From Adiantum capillus-veneris (lineage: Eukaryota > Streptophyta > Polypodiopsida > Polypodiales > Pteridaceae): a stretch of 64,000 nucleotides of DNA. The translations under genes and the position numbers were made by a program. The stretch spans positions 19,402,951 through 19,466,950 of the forward strand of contig CM043948.1 of the NCBI GenBank assembly GCA_014529385.2, in the 5' to 3' direction. Positions 51,883-61,230 of this stretch are shown here, piece after piece (position 1 is the stretch's first letter; the number at the start of each line of letters is the position of its first letter). The notes under the pieces were generated by a model, which searched no databases, was not told the DNA's origin, and saw only the letters and a program-made list of their open reading frames with translations.

Positions 51883-53598
51883 CTATGGGACCAAAGTTAC
51901 ATGTGATGTAGTATGTGTATGGCTGATGAGTGACTCTCGATGCTCCAAAATTGTAGTGATGAGAGTCGCAATGGAGAGCCCACACTTTGGCTGGGAGAGG
52001 AAAGTGTGTAGGTCTAAGTTATGGCTAAAAATGTGAGAGAAGCAAGTTCGGATGTGATCAAAAGCTGAGCACTCAAGTAGTGTGTGGTACTCAGACTCTC
52101 GAACTTGCAGTGAGCATAATGTGCACAATCGATTTAACTCTTCTCCATTGCCCCAACGCCCTATCTCGCATAGAAGGAAATGGGAGCTAAGCCGAATTGC
52201 TGCGATAGTGCGTATCGCGGACAAGGGAATAGGCTCAAGCATGTAAGTGTGAGTACGGTTTCCTCTCTCAGCGAAGAACATGGTTTTGTAGTTGGGGGCA
52301 ATATAGGTGGTGTAATGTATGAAGCGTGACCCACCGGATTTCTCCCAAGCCGTAATACATTGGCGTTGTAGAAAAGCTTCATTCACTTGAGAGTCAATTG
52401 AAGCATCATGTAGCAAGTGTAATGCATCCCATCTCCCAAACCACTTCTTTATGTCTTGCATCCATCCCGTGCTCAAGATCTTGCTTTTATGCGTCTTTTG
52501 AACTTTTTTGCTTGCTTCCCATGCAATTGTAGGAAGTCGATGTGAGGGGTTTTGACGCATCTTTATCATGTACTCCACAACCCTTTCCATGCCCATAACC
52601 TCAATTGGAAGAGATCCCGACTCAAGAAGTAGGAGCATATATGGTGTTTGTGTCTTAACTTGGAGAAAGTTTGTAAGAAAACGCTTTTGGACATTCTCAA
52701 ACTCTTTCCAAGTAGACTTTGAGATGCTCCCACCCCACACTTCAACTCCATAAAGAAGAACCGGTGTCACCAATGCATCAAAAAGATACTTCTTGAGAAC
52801 CCAACACTTGATGTTTCCCGCATTACACATGTTCTCAAATGCATAATATGCTCTCTTTCCCGCTTCCAAACGACGCATAGCACATTCATGCCACTTGTGA
52901 TTGGATGGAACCTCAAGGCCAAGGTACTTAAAGCTCTCAACAACTTCAAGTGTCTCGTTGTTGTACACAATGCATGGCTTCTCCTTATGGTTGGTTTTCA
53001 CAAGCATAACCTTTGTTTTGGATTCATTTATAATCAGCCCACTATGCAAGCAAAAGTTCTCAAGGACAACCATAAGCTTTTGTGCATCTTCTAAAGTGTG
53101 TGCTAGAAGCACTACATCATCCGCATACAACAAAAGCATGATTACCGCATTGCAAATAGTGACCTCTTCAATGCCTTCTTCTTGCATAAAGTCAAGTACC
53201 ATTTGTTCCAATTGATCGATGCATAGACCAAAGAGAGTTGGTGACAATGGACATCCTTGTTTAACCCCAATAGTGCTTACAAAAATTTCTGAAATTTCTC
53301 TTCCCATGCGCAATTGACAAATCACCTTCTCATAGATTCGAGAAACCACAAGCATAAACTCACTTGGCACTTGGAGTTCTTCCATCCTTCTCCACAAATT
53401 GTTACGTGAAATCATATCAAAGGCTTTCTTAAAGTCCACAAAACAACAATACAATCGCTTGTCTTTCAACCGACTTTCCTCCATGAGAACACGAAGAGTG
53501 ACAAGATGATCAATGGTGCTATGGCATCGACGAAAACCCGCTTGTCCCTTTGCACGCTTGTCATTCTCTTCAGCCCAATCACTCAATTTCATCTCCAT
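51883..53598 (-). CDS. LINE ORF2, reverse transcriptase and C-terminal zinc region
   Basis: 571 codons. RT blocks: KGQAGFRRCHSTIDHLVTL, CFVDFKKAFDMISRNNLW, STIGVKQGCPLSPTLFGLCI, then LLLYADDVVLLAHTLEDAQK, with YADD as the active site. The C-terminal part has CTLCSLQ-x8-H-x4-C, a zinc-like motif common in LINE ORF2. The nominal start Met lies inside the duplicated segment; the true N-terminus is the endonuclease ORF upstream. The catalytic residues are all present. Confidence 0.92.
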   Translation of the reverse strand: MEMKLSDWAEENDKRAKGQAGFRRCHSTIDHLVTLRVLMEESRLKDKRLYCCFVDFKKAFDMISRNNLWRRMEELQVPSEFMLVVSRIYEKVICQLRMGREISEIFVSTIGVKQGCPLSPTLFGLCIDQLEQMVLDFMQEEGIEEVTICNAVIMLLLYADDVVLLAHTLEDAQKLMVVLENFCLHSGLIINESKTKVMLVKTNHKEKPCIVYNNETLEVVESFKYLGLEVPSNHKWHECAMRRLEAGKRAYYAFENMCNAGNIKCWVLKKYLFDALVTPVLLYGVEVWGGSISKSTWKEFENVQKRFLTNFLQVKTQTPYMLLLLESGSLPIEVMGMERVVEYMIKMRQNPSHRLPTIAWEASKKVQKTHKSKILSTGWMQDIKKWFGRWDALHLLHDASIDSQVNEAFLQRQCITAWEKSGGSRFIHYTTYIAPNYKTMFFAERGNRTHTYMLEPIPLSAIRTIAAIRLSSHFLLCEIGRWGNGEELNRLCTLCSLQVRESEYHTLLECSAFDHIRTCFSHIFSHNLDLHTFLSQPKCGLSIATLITTILEHRESLISHTHTTSHVTLVP

Positions 53599-55294
53599 TA
53601 TGCACCCACATCTCCATTATGCACCCAAATAACTTTGCCATAAGAGACCCAATCATTATAGTCCGGTAGTTGCTTACATTCTTTACATCCCCTCCTTTAT
53701 GCAAAGGTTTAACCCAATTAGTACTCCAATCATAAGGCATACCATGTTGAAGTGCAAGGTTGAACATATCACACATCCACTCATGGGTAAAATCTCCCGT
53801 CCATTTGATCATCTCCGGCTTGATACCTTGAAGATCTCCCGCTTTGCGAGTGGCCAACTTTTCAAGCCCACCGCATACATCCTCAATAGTAAAAAAGGAC
53901 GGCATACATGAGAGTGAACCATAAAATGGCATTTTTTCAGTATTTTCTTGCTCATATAATTGCCTACAATGTGTGTACATATCCACTAGACTCAAGTTAC
54001 CAAAATTCTCAACCCGCTTGCCTCTCAAGTTTCTCCAAAATCTTCCACATGCATGTGCCTTTTCTTGGACTTGAAATTCTTGTTGCTTTACTTCCCATCT
54101 TCTTCTTTTCTTTTGAATCAATGCCTTGTATGTATGCAAATGACTTTGATAGTTGTCTTTGTCCATAGTTGCATCAAGCTTTATCAAGGACTTTCGAGCA
54201 TCTTGACATTCTTTATCAAACCACCTTTTGCGTGATCTATCTTTGTTGATACCATGGAGATGCTTTATGGCAAAGCATTCTTCCGCACAAGAAAAAATAG
54301 CTTTCTTGAAAGCTTCCCATTTAGTTTCCAATGGTGCATCACATTGAAGCTTTGTCATCCATAATTTTTGCTCAACCATTTCAATGTACATTGGTGCCCG
54401 TTTGAAATCCATACATAGTGATAACTTCTCTTTCCTTTGGCTGAGATTATCATGCTTAGTTGCGTCTCCACATGAAAGGTCAATACATAAGGTGCGATGG
54501 TCGGATTCCGGGGTCCATTGACCAAACATAAAACTCTTTATGCGATACATGATGGCTTCAGAGAGTAGCATATAGTCAATCACACTATCCCCATTATGTC
54601 TTCTACATGTAAATCCATTGGTTCCACTCCACAAAGATACACCATTGGCAATGAGCATACCCGTGCTATTACACATGTGTAAAAGTAACTTTCCATAGTG
54701 ATCCGGCTCTTTCTCATCCATTGAAGTACGATCATACAAGTGAACTTCCTCCAACTCCCTTGAAATGTATGGCATATCAAATTGTTGAGTATCATGTTGC
54801 AATGTTTTTGTGCGAGCATTCATATCCCCAAATACAATAACATCACCTTCACCTTTGAAATAAGCAATGTCCTCTTCCAAATCAGAAAATGGTTGATCTC
54901 TATCCATGCAAGCATAAAAGGGAGAATCATGATGAGGAATGTAGCAACCGGCTACAAAAATGGGTGCTCTTTTTGGTGTCATAATTTTCAGCCATACATA
55001 ACGTTTGTACTTGTCATCTTTCACAATTGATACAAAATCTTCCAATTCTTTCTTAACCATACATGCTAACCCTCCTTGTCCTCTTCGTTGCTTGAGATTC
55101 TTTGACCACATCAATGAATGTACATTGTAATCCTCCAAGCCGTTAATCCTTTGTGTATCATGCTCCCAAGTTTCAACAAGAAGTACAACATCGGCTTTGC
55201 TTGTTAGTTCATCAATGCCAACCCCCGCATTCCATGGGTATCCATTACAATTCCAAAAGCATATTTTCAATTGTAACTCGGTCTCATAGGTCAC
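53579..55294 (-). CDS. LINE ORF2, APE endonuclease part
   Basis: 571 codons, starting MTYETELQLKICFWNCNGYP (N of the first endonuclease motif). Motifs: VVLLVETWEHD, VFGDMNARTKTL (GDxN), DSVIDYMLLSE (D) and SDHRTLCIDL (SDH). After residue 300 the linker leads towards the RT, including LATRKAGDLQGIKPEMIKW. It ends 19 codons after the frame is shifted by the 19-bp duplication. Removing one copy would join the two 571-codon frames. Starts 7 bp after ORF1 ends. Confidence 0.92.
   Translation of the reverse strand: MTYETELQLKICFWNCNGYPWNAGVGIDELTSKADVVLLVETWEHDTQRINGLEDYNVHSLMWSKNLKQRRGQGGLACMVKKELEDFVSIVKDDKYKRYVWLKIMTPKRAPIFVAGCYIPHHDSPFYACMDRDQPFSDLEEDIAYFKGEGDVIVFGDMNARTKTLQHDTQQFDMPYISRELEEVHLYDRTSMDEKEPDHYGKLLLHMCNSTGMLIANGVSLWSGTNGFTCRRHNGDSVIDYMLLSEAIMYRIKSFMFGQWTPESDHRTLCIDLSCGDATKHDNLSQRKEKLSLCMDFKRAPMYIEMVEQKLWMTKLQCDAPLETKWEAFKKAIFSCAEECFAIKHLHGINKDRSRKRWFDKECQDARKSLIKLDATMDKDNYQSHLHTYKALIQKKRRRWEVKQQEFQVQEKAHACGRFWRNLRGKRVENFGNLSLVDMYTHCRQLYEQENTEKMPFYGSLSCMPSFFTIEDVCGGLEKLATRKAGDLQGIKPEMIKWTGDFTHEWMCDMFNLALQHGMPYDWSTNWVKPLHKGGDVKNVSNYRTIMIGSLMAKLFGCIMEMWVHNGDEIE
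53590..53627. repeat. Exact 19-bp tandem duplication that splits LINE ORF2
   Basis: CATCTCCATTATGCACCCA occurs at 53590-53608 and again at 53609-53627 without a mismatch. Nineteen is not a multiple of three, so it shifts the frame. Confidence 0.95.
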
Positions 55295-55300
55295 GCATCC

Positions 55301-55975
55301 CTATTTGCTTGAGAGACTTGCCTCCTCCTTGGGCACATTTTCTTCATGAGAGATTTCCTTGTTTTTATTATTCTTTTCCTCATATGCCTTGCGACGCATA
55401 TTTTGTTGCTTAATAGTGCGATCTTCACATACAAAACATTTTGTATTCCTCAAATAGATCCAACTATTATCAATGATAATCTTTCGCTTGGTCTCATCCG
55501 GCATGGTGCATACAATTGGCCGTTCTCCCGAGCGAGGAGCTCCTTGCTTCCCCACTCTATGTGCTCCATAGACCATAACTCCGGACATGCCAAAGTGGGT
55601 TTTGAAGAAATTTTCAATAACAATGGCAAGAGAAGGAGGTGTCTCTAACTTCTCTTCGGGAATTCCACGAATAACAATGTTCTTGGAACGTCGCTCCCGC
55701 TCCTTCAACTCCTCCACATCTACATTCTCAACATTCTTTGTTTGAACCATAGCTTGCATGAGTGAGGAATTAGAAACCACATTGCGACCACATACATCAG
55801 CCCAAGACTTGTTTGTGCATACATTTTTCATGTCGCATACATCCCGGCTCATAGTGTCAAATTTCTCCTCTTTCAATACATGGTCATGCTCTACTTTGCT
55901 CATCCGCTCCTTCAAAGCATTCAAGTCCACAAGAGAGCGTTTACATTCCTTGACTTCCTCTTCAAGTTGCATCAA
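55301..55975 (-). CDS. LINE ORF1, RNA-binding protein
   Basis: 224 codons. A coiled coil at about 1-50 (LEEEVKECKRSLVDLNALKE), then an RRM-like part with RRSKNIVIRGIPEE, VYGAHRVGK and RPIVCTMPDETKRKIII, and a basic tail. The pattern is that of the L1-type ORF1 (Transposase_22). The likely start is the ATG at 55972; the upstream frame closes quickly, so the ORF may be 5'-truncated. Confidence 0.8.
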   Translation of the reverse strand: MMQLEEEVKECKRSLVDLNALKERMSKVEHDHVLKEEKFDTMSRDVCDMKNVCTNKSWADVCGRNVVSNSSLMQAMVQTKNVENVDVEELKERERRSKNIVIRGIPEEKLETPPSLAIVIENFFKTHFGMSGVMVYGAHRVGKQGAPRSGERPIVCTMPDETKRKIIIDNSWIYLRNTKCFVCEDRTIKQQNMRRKAYEEKNNKNKEISHEENVPKEEASLSSK

Positions 55976-56016
55976 ACGTGTACAGAGTTTTCATTGAATG
56001 AGGGTGAATTTGTAAA

Positions 56017-56351
56017 AGCACTGCGCTCCGGGTGCAATGGAGATTGAAGCTGCAATCGCGAAGGAAGTCCGTATCTGCTCATAGATGTTGCTTGCCCCAC
56101 CACTAAATCTAGTTGTCGGATGGAAGAGACGCTAAGAAGCAGTAGTAGTGCTTCTTAGTGTCTCTTTCACCACTAAATCTAGTTGATCGGGTGAAAGAGA
56201 CGCTAAGTAAGCAGTAGTAGTGCTTCTTAGCGTCTCTTTCACCCGATCAATTAGATCTAGCGGTGAGATGAGCTGCATCCATGAGTAGAGACAGATCACT
56301 CTCCCTTCGCGATTGCATCTTTAGTCTCCATCGCACTCGGAGCGCAGTGCT
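56017..56351. mobile_element. Foldback (MITE-like) element with two strong hairpins
   Basis: Ends AGCACTGCGCTCCG (56017-56030) and its exact complement (56338-56351). Arms match imperfectly along the whole 335 bp. Inside are two hairpins built on AGAGACGCTAAG: 56124-56166 with an 18-bp stem and loop GTAGTAG (one G:U-type mismatch), and 56183-56250 with a ~30-bp stem, the same loop and one bulged base. No coding capacity. No clear target duplication. Confidence 0.75.
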
Positions 56352-56785
<434 letters not shown>

Positions 56786-56803
56786 CACAATCAAATATTG
56801 CAG

Positions 56804-56891
56804 TCGAAAAGCCAGGTGGTGGAGCTGCATGTGGCCATGGATTGCCCAGGATGTGAGCGTAAAATCAAAAGAGCGTTATACAACATGGAAG
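56804..56891 (+). pseudogene. HMA (heavy-metal-associated) domain exon fragment, HIPP-like
   Basis: The reading SQVVELHVAMDCPGCERKI continues KRALYNMEG. The MDCPGCERK segment is the M-x-C-x2-C metal-binding loop of plant HMA/HIPP proteins, followed by the usual helix. A possible acceptor ATATTGCAG precedes 56804, and GGAA|GGTACTTAG gives a donor GT at 56892, where HMA genes often have an intron. No further exon is seen before 57311. It sits inside the CACTA element on the opposite strand to its genes, so gene-fragment capture is likely. Confidence 0.65.
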
Positions 56892-57040
56892 GTACTTAGA
56901 GAGCCAGAGTTTTTACAAAACGGAGTAAAATTGTTCAAATACAATATTTATTTCATCAATCTCGGGCTCAAACATTGCCTCTTTGGGAATGTGGTGTGCA
57001 TGATCATCCCCCGAGCTGTTAGAGGCTACATCTTGTGGCC
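56892..57040 (+). other. Sequence after the HMA exon
   Basis: Would be intron if the donor at 56892 is used. Contains the second copy of the AAAACGGAG-TTGTTCAAA repeat (56918-56940). Nothing else recognised. Confidence 0.35.
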
Positions 57041-57311
57041 TCACATATGCTGCTTGACCAAAGAGCCTGCGAACACGTCTATTGGGTTGCAAGATTTCTG
57101 CCTATTGGCCAGCGTCAGAGTCCGACGAGTTATAATTGGCAACAACTCGATATATAATAGATGGATCGAACTCACCAAATTCGCGAACCTGCTGCAAAGA
57201 AACGCGTCTTGTCCGTCGCACAGCATGCTTGCATTGATTACAAGGACATAAGATCCTCGTTGAGAGATAGGTGTTTCGATTGGACGGCCCCACATCCTCG
57301 TCACTACTCAT
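57041..57311 (-). pseudogene. TNP2-type transposase N-terminal fragment (transposase-associated domain)
   Basis: Minus reading STRILCPCNQCKHAVRRTRR has the CPC-x2-C signature of the domain that opens plant TNP2/TNPB transposases. A short helix region follows, then a frame change and loss of homology. The catalytic transposase is absent, either deleted or lost with the later insertions. Start Met at 57311; a (CT)n run lies upstream at 57381-57409. Confidence 0.5.
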
Positions 57312-57375
57312 AATGAGGGTAAAAATCTTATAACCTAAACAATAAATTTAATCTTCTATTGGCATTCTTCTTCTT

Positions 57376-57412
<37 letters not shown>

Positions 57413-57629
57413 CACACTGTAAACTACCTCACATTCTCTAGTCATGTCCAATCCCCGCACACCTCGGTCTAGAGGTGCACGGAGATCAGAACCACCGGGT
57501 TATAATCTCGTCTTTATTGGTCAATGCCTATATTTTTGGGTACAAGAAATCTACACACCCACGTCTACATGATATTGCATGTAGTGGACAAAACCCCTTT
57601 GCCTCTTCTCTAGATTTAGCATTTCACAG
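57312..57629. other. Region between the TNP2 start and element D
   Basis: (CT)n microsatellite at 57381-57409. On plus, a 39-codon frame from 57444 (MSNPRTPRSRGARRSEPPG) has no recognised homologue. No terminal repeat is certain. Confidence 0.35.
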
Positions 57630-58941
57630 TGACGGGGGCTTTTCACAAGCCAAGCTCCCATACCCCTCTTCTCTCGTCCCCACCCCATGAAAACCCCCTC
57701 TTAGGGAGGGAGTGATAAAAGGAATTGGAAAAAGTAAGAAAAAATAAAGTATGATTATGTAAATATATGAGAAAGGTAAAATAGGCCACCTCATGCCTGC
57801 GGGGCAGCCCATCCCCACCTTGTCTCCTTTTTCTTCACTGTTGCCCCGCCGTGTGTCCCTTTTCCTCTCCTCCACTCAAAAGGTCAACCCCCTCTCTCTT
57901 CCCCTTGTCCTTTCTCCTTTCTCTCTCCCCTCAAGCTACCCCACCTCTCACCAATAATGCATTCTAACTCACCAATAATGCACCCTAACTCACATGCAAC
58001 TTATCCTATCTTTCAAAATAGTATACCCAACCCCCCTTTCTCTCTCCTATCATATCCCATGACCCAAATACCCCCCCCTCTCTCTAAAGGGCACCATGTC
58101 TCTTGTCTTGTAGCTAAATAACCTCCCCCACACTCACACACACTCAGTTTCACTGAAAAAGGTGCCCACAGACCCATCCCCACCCGGTGGTTACCTGATT
58201 TTTCTTGTTTTCACACACATCTGCACACAGATTCACCTCTGAACACACTCCCCTCTCTCCCCTCTTGTAATTACTTTATTCTCCATGTCACCTCTCACTT
58301 TTTTTCATCAACCCATCTCTCTCTCTTAGTCTCTCTCTCATGAGACTGCTATTCTGGCACATATACACATAGCTAGACAAGTGGGGCCCACAGTCACATG
58401 GACTATGTAGATAATGATATCTTCATTTCTAAATTCTAGAATTTCTCCCCCCTCCTCCCCTATATAAAGAGGGGTCACCATCACACTAAACACACACAAC
58501 ATCACCAAAGAGTACACTATGAACTCTGTGTGCCTAGTGCACACACAGACACCCACACCATCACCATCACCGCAATCACCATGCTCGTCTTGAGCATGAC
58601 CTCTACACCCTTGCTCTATGGAAGATGAAGGGCAGCTAAATGAAGGATGATGGCCATAACCCTCGTGCGAGTCTTCGCCATCAACTCCCACCTATCTGCC
58701 ATGTGCTCTACCACTCTCTCCCTTCTCATTCCCCTACCCTATGCTCCCCATTTCATCGCCTTATTCTCTAAATAAAGCTTGAGGTTTTGTGAGTATGTTT
58801 TCTTGCAATGTTTTGCCCATGTGAGGTGTGCGGAATCGCCACCTAGTCTTGTGTTTGGAGTGAGCTTGTGTATGTGTGAAGGGTGTGCGGATTCGCCATC
58901 CTTCTGTGGTGCCTAAGTACTAAGCCGCTATACCCCCTCCC

Positions 58942-58982
<41 letters not shown>

Positions 58983-59197
58983 GACTTGATCTCATTTCCC
59001 TTCCTCTTCATCATTACTCCCAAGCATCCATCTCTCTTGGATGAAAACTTTGTTATGGTGGTGTGTTGTTTGCGTCCTAGCCGCTGAAGCTAGGTGGTGC
59101 CCCCTGTTTGCTTTACCATGACAGGCTCGAGGCCCGCCATTCGGTCCGCGGTGTTTTAGAGGCCATCGGGGGTTCGGGGTTTTCTTTGCTCCCGTCA
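57630..59197 (+). repeat. 5' LTR of element D
   Basis: TGACGGGGGC...CCGTCA, clearly of the element C LTR family. TATA box at 58461-58469 (TATATAAAG); long (CT)n at 58945-58980. It has the 23-bp block missing from the element C 5' LTR, and a ~30-bp insertion near 58262-58290. Confidence 0.92.
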
Positions 59198-59199
59198 TT

Positions 59200-59212
59200 T
59201 GGTGCCCCCACT
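59200..59212 (+). other. Primer binding site of element D
   Basis: TGGTGCCCCCACT, two bases after the LTR, as in element C. Confidence 0.8.
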
Positions 59213-59270
59213 AAGGATCTTTTCATGAAACCCTTCAGTTTACAAGACTGAAACCCCTAAACTATTGTGA

Positions 59271-59534
59271 ATGGATGAATGGCTAGCAGGATTTGCGAAC
59301 TGGACGACAGAAGAAGAAGAGCTCCAAGCACAACTAGACGAACTCCGCATCTCCATCGAAGCTCGAGTGCCAGGTGTAACGGTAATCGATTTGCAGTGGG
59401 AGAGTCAACCAACACGCCAAAACCTGTGGATATACATAGACCAAGTGCCAAGAAGAAGGAAGAGAAGGTCGAAACCATGTCCGCAACCTACAACCAACCC
59501 ACAACAACAAAATGGAAGGAGCTCTGCACAATAG
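59271..59534 (+). CDS. Leader ORF 1 of element D, 87 aa
   Basis: Same length and overlap as 8279-8542; begins MDEWLAGFANWTTEEEELQA and ends in a basic, glutamine-rich tail. Unknown function. Confidence 0.5.
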   Translation: MDEWLAGFANWTTEEEELQAQLDELRISIEARVPGVTVIDLQWESQPTRQNLWIYIDQVPRRRKRRSKPCPQPTTNPQQQNGRSSAQ

Positions 59535-59736
59535 AGAATCAACACTATTCTACTTTGAGAATCGGGTAACTCAAGTCACCGAGGTAATTATCACAGTCAA
59601 TTTTCAAGTCGCAACCGATGCTGCAGCACAGATAATGGAATCATTGGCTCACACTCTCACTAGAGAAACTAGGGATCTACTGAGTTTGTTTCAGGAAAGA
59701 ACTCCACCCTCTCCCACAAGCTTGGACAGTGACTAA
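59512..59736 (+). CDS. Leader ORF 2 of element D, 74 aa
   Basis: Twin of 8520-8744 with a few substitutions (VIITVNFQVATDAA); overlaps leader ORF 1 by 23 bp. Unknown function. Confidence 0.45.
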   Translation: MEGALHNRESTLFYFENRVTQVTEVIITVNFQVATDAAAQIMESLAHTLTRETRDLLSLFQERTPPSPTSLDSD

Positions 59737-59753
59737 GCACCTCTAAGCTTCAC

Positions 59754-59954
59754 ATGAATCAGTGCAACCTACCTCAAGACAGATCACACATACCAACACG
59801 TGTACGCTCAATCAAGGTAATACTGGAGTTGAAGGCTCACTACCAGCACATCATTGAGACCATGCTGGGTGGGAGCGGTTTTTTGAGGTTCTGGCATCAG
59901 ATCAGCCATTTGTCTTACCTTTGGTACAAGGCAATGTACCGTTTGAAGTTTTAA
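59754..59954 (+). pseudogene. Leader ORF 3 of element D, frameshifted short leader protein
   Basis: Begins MNQCNLPQDRSHIPTRVRS as in element C. A net one-base loss in a G/T run at about 59870-59888 throws the second half out of frame. In the lost frame the SDQPFVLPLV segment and a PFEVLIYVLV tail are still readable, with CAA where element C has its early TAA. Confidence 0.6.
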
Positions 59955-60053
59955 TCTACGTCCTAGTATAAAAGGGTATACACGCCTCCTTGTAAAGAAG
60001 AAAAAACTTTTGCAAGTTAAGAAGTGTGTCTTTCTAGCTCTCTCTCAGTAATC

Positions 60054-61227
60054 ATGGCAAGTGTAGCATTTCCAACATTTAAAGGAAAGAAGGGGGAGGA
60101 TTTGGTAACAGACTTCCTAGATGACTTTGAAGTAGCATGTGTAGTGGGCAACAAAGATACGGATGAATCCCGGGTTAGAATCTTTAAGCATCTCATGAAG
60201 CTAGAAGCTAGATCATGGTACAATGCACTTCCACAAACAACCAAGGATGACTGGGAACCCTTAAAAACCACTTTTAAGAGGCGCTTTGGGGGAGGTACCA
60301 CTTCAGAAAAGTTGTGGGACAAGTTGAGAGACTTGAAGCAGGAGGGTCTTTTAGAATATGCCACCTATGAGTCCAAATTTGTGGATTTGTGGGAATGGTG
60401 GGTTGAGTCACTGGCAAGGGGGGAAGCTGCACCCGATTTCCTAAAAAAAGATTGGTTCATGCATGGCTTATGGCCGCTTCTCAAGGAGAAGGTGAAAGGT
60501 AGATTCTCGGCTACGTACGAGTTAGCCGTTGAGATTGCTCTCCTTAAGGACAAGAAGCTGCGAATGAAAGCCAAAGAAACCCAGTCAACAGAAGCAGGAA
60601 CATCACGTCGACCATCAACTACGACAACCACCATTCCACCACCACCATCAGCTCTTGGGGTAAGAGATGACCAACAAGATATGTTGGCCCATATTACTGA
60701 CCAAATGCAGAATTTTGTCTGTCCACTTAATACAGCAAGGGAGGAGTCAAGAAAGAGATCAAGACCTTGGAAGAGAACGACGACAAAACAGGGAGTATCA
60801 TTGCTACAACTGCGGAGAAGACGGTCACGGCATGTACTACTGTCCCAAACCACGACAAAACTATAATAGAGGAGGTAGGAGGAACCTATTGTCATCCCCT
60901 AGAGAAAGAACACCCCCACCTTGAGCACCAGCCCCACCAACACAAATTCTACGTCCACCCCAGACACCACTATAAGCATCCATCCCACCTCTTCCACCAG
61001 GCCCACCACCTGATCGCCTTGTAAACATCATAAGGCTAGAAGAGAAAGGAAAAGCCGTAGTAGTGGATCCACCCAGAGCAAAGGAGAGGGACAAGGGTAA
61101 GGAGAAGGTAACCTTTTTAGAACCACTTGAGGCCATGACTGTGAAAAGAGCTAGGAGGGAGAAAGCTACACAATCAGATGATGAGAGAAGCATGAGAGGA
61201 GAAACTAGCAAGAGGCCATCCAGGCCA
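60054..61227 (+). pseudogene. gag: gag of element D
   Basis: Capsid part 60054 to about 60715 intact (MASVAFPTFKGKKGEDLV; LEARSWYNALPQ; FLKKDWFMHGLWPLL). An extra T near 60715, compared with element C, moves the zinc knuckle CYNCGEDGHGMYYC (about 60800-60842) to another frame. In that frame there are stops at 60922 (TGA, where element C has CGA) and 60973 (TAA). The tail is proline-rich, then charged, up to the TGA at 61228. Confidence 0.85.
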
Positions 61228-61230
61228 TGA

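Larger units (their letters stand above)
51750..56016 (-). mobile_element. LINE (non-LTR retrotransposon) inserted in the CACTA element
   Basis: ORF1 (55301-55975), endonuclease frame (53579-55294) and RT frame (51883-53598) in order on minus, then a tail of AATAAAATC with (TATC)n and (TC)n instead of poly(A). APE-type endonuclease and no RNase H. Nearly intact: the only clear coding lesion is a 19-bp tandem duplication at 53590-53627 between the endonuclease and RT frames. The 5' end is unclear and ORF1 looks short. Confidence 0.88.

Noticed and set aside
57578-57588. TGCATGTAGTG as the opposite CACTA terminus
   Set aside because: Only seven bases match the other end, flanking 3-bp duplications differ, and no subterminal AGCGACG motifs are nearby.
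60365-60895. 176-aa minus ORF antisense to gag of element D
   Set aside because: A matching shorter antisense frame exists in element C only because gag is conserved; no start context, domain or independent evidence.
61228-61230. TGA between gag and pol of element D as proof of programmed readthrough
   Set aside because: The same gag has two further stops and a frameshift, and TGA here could be a decayed CGA. Kept only as weak support beside element A.
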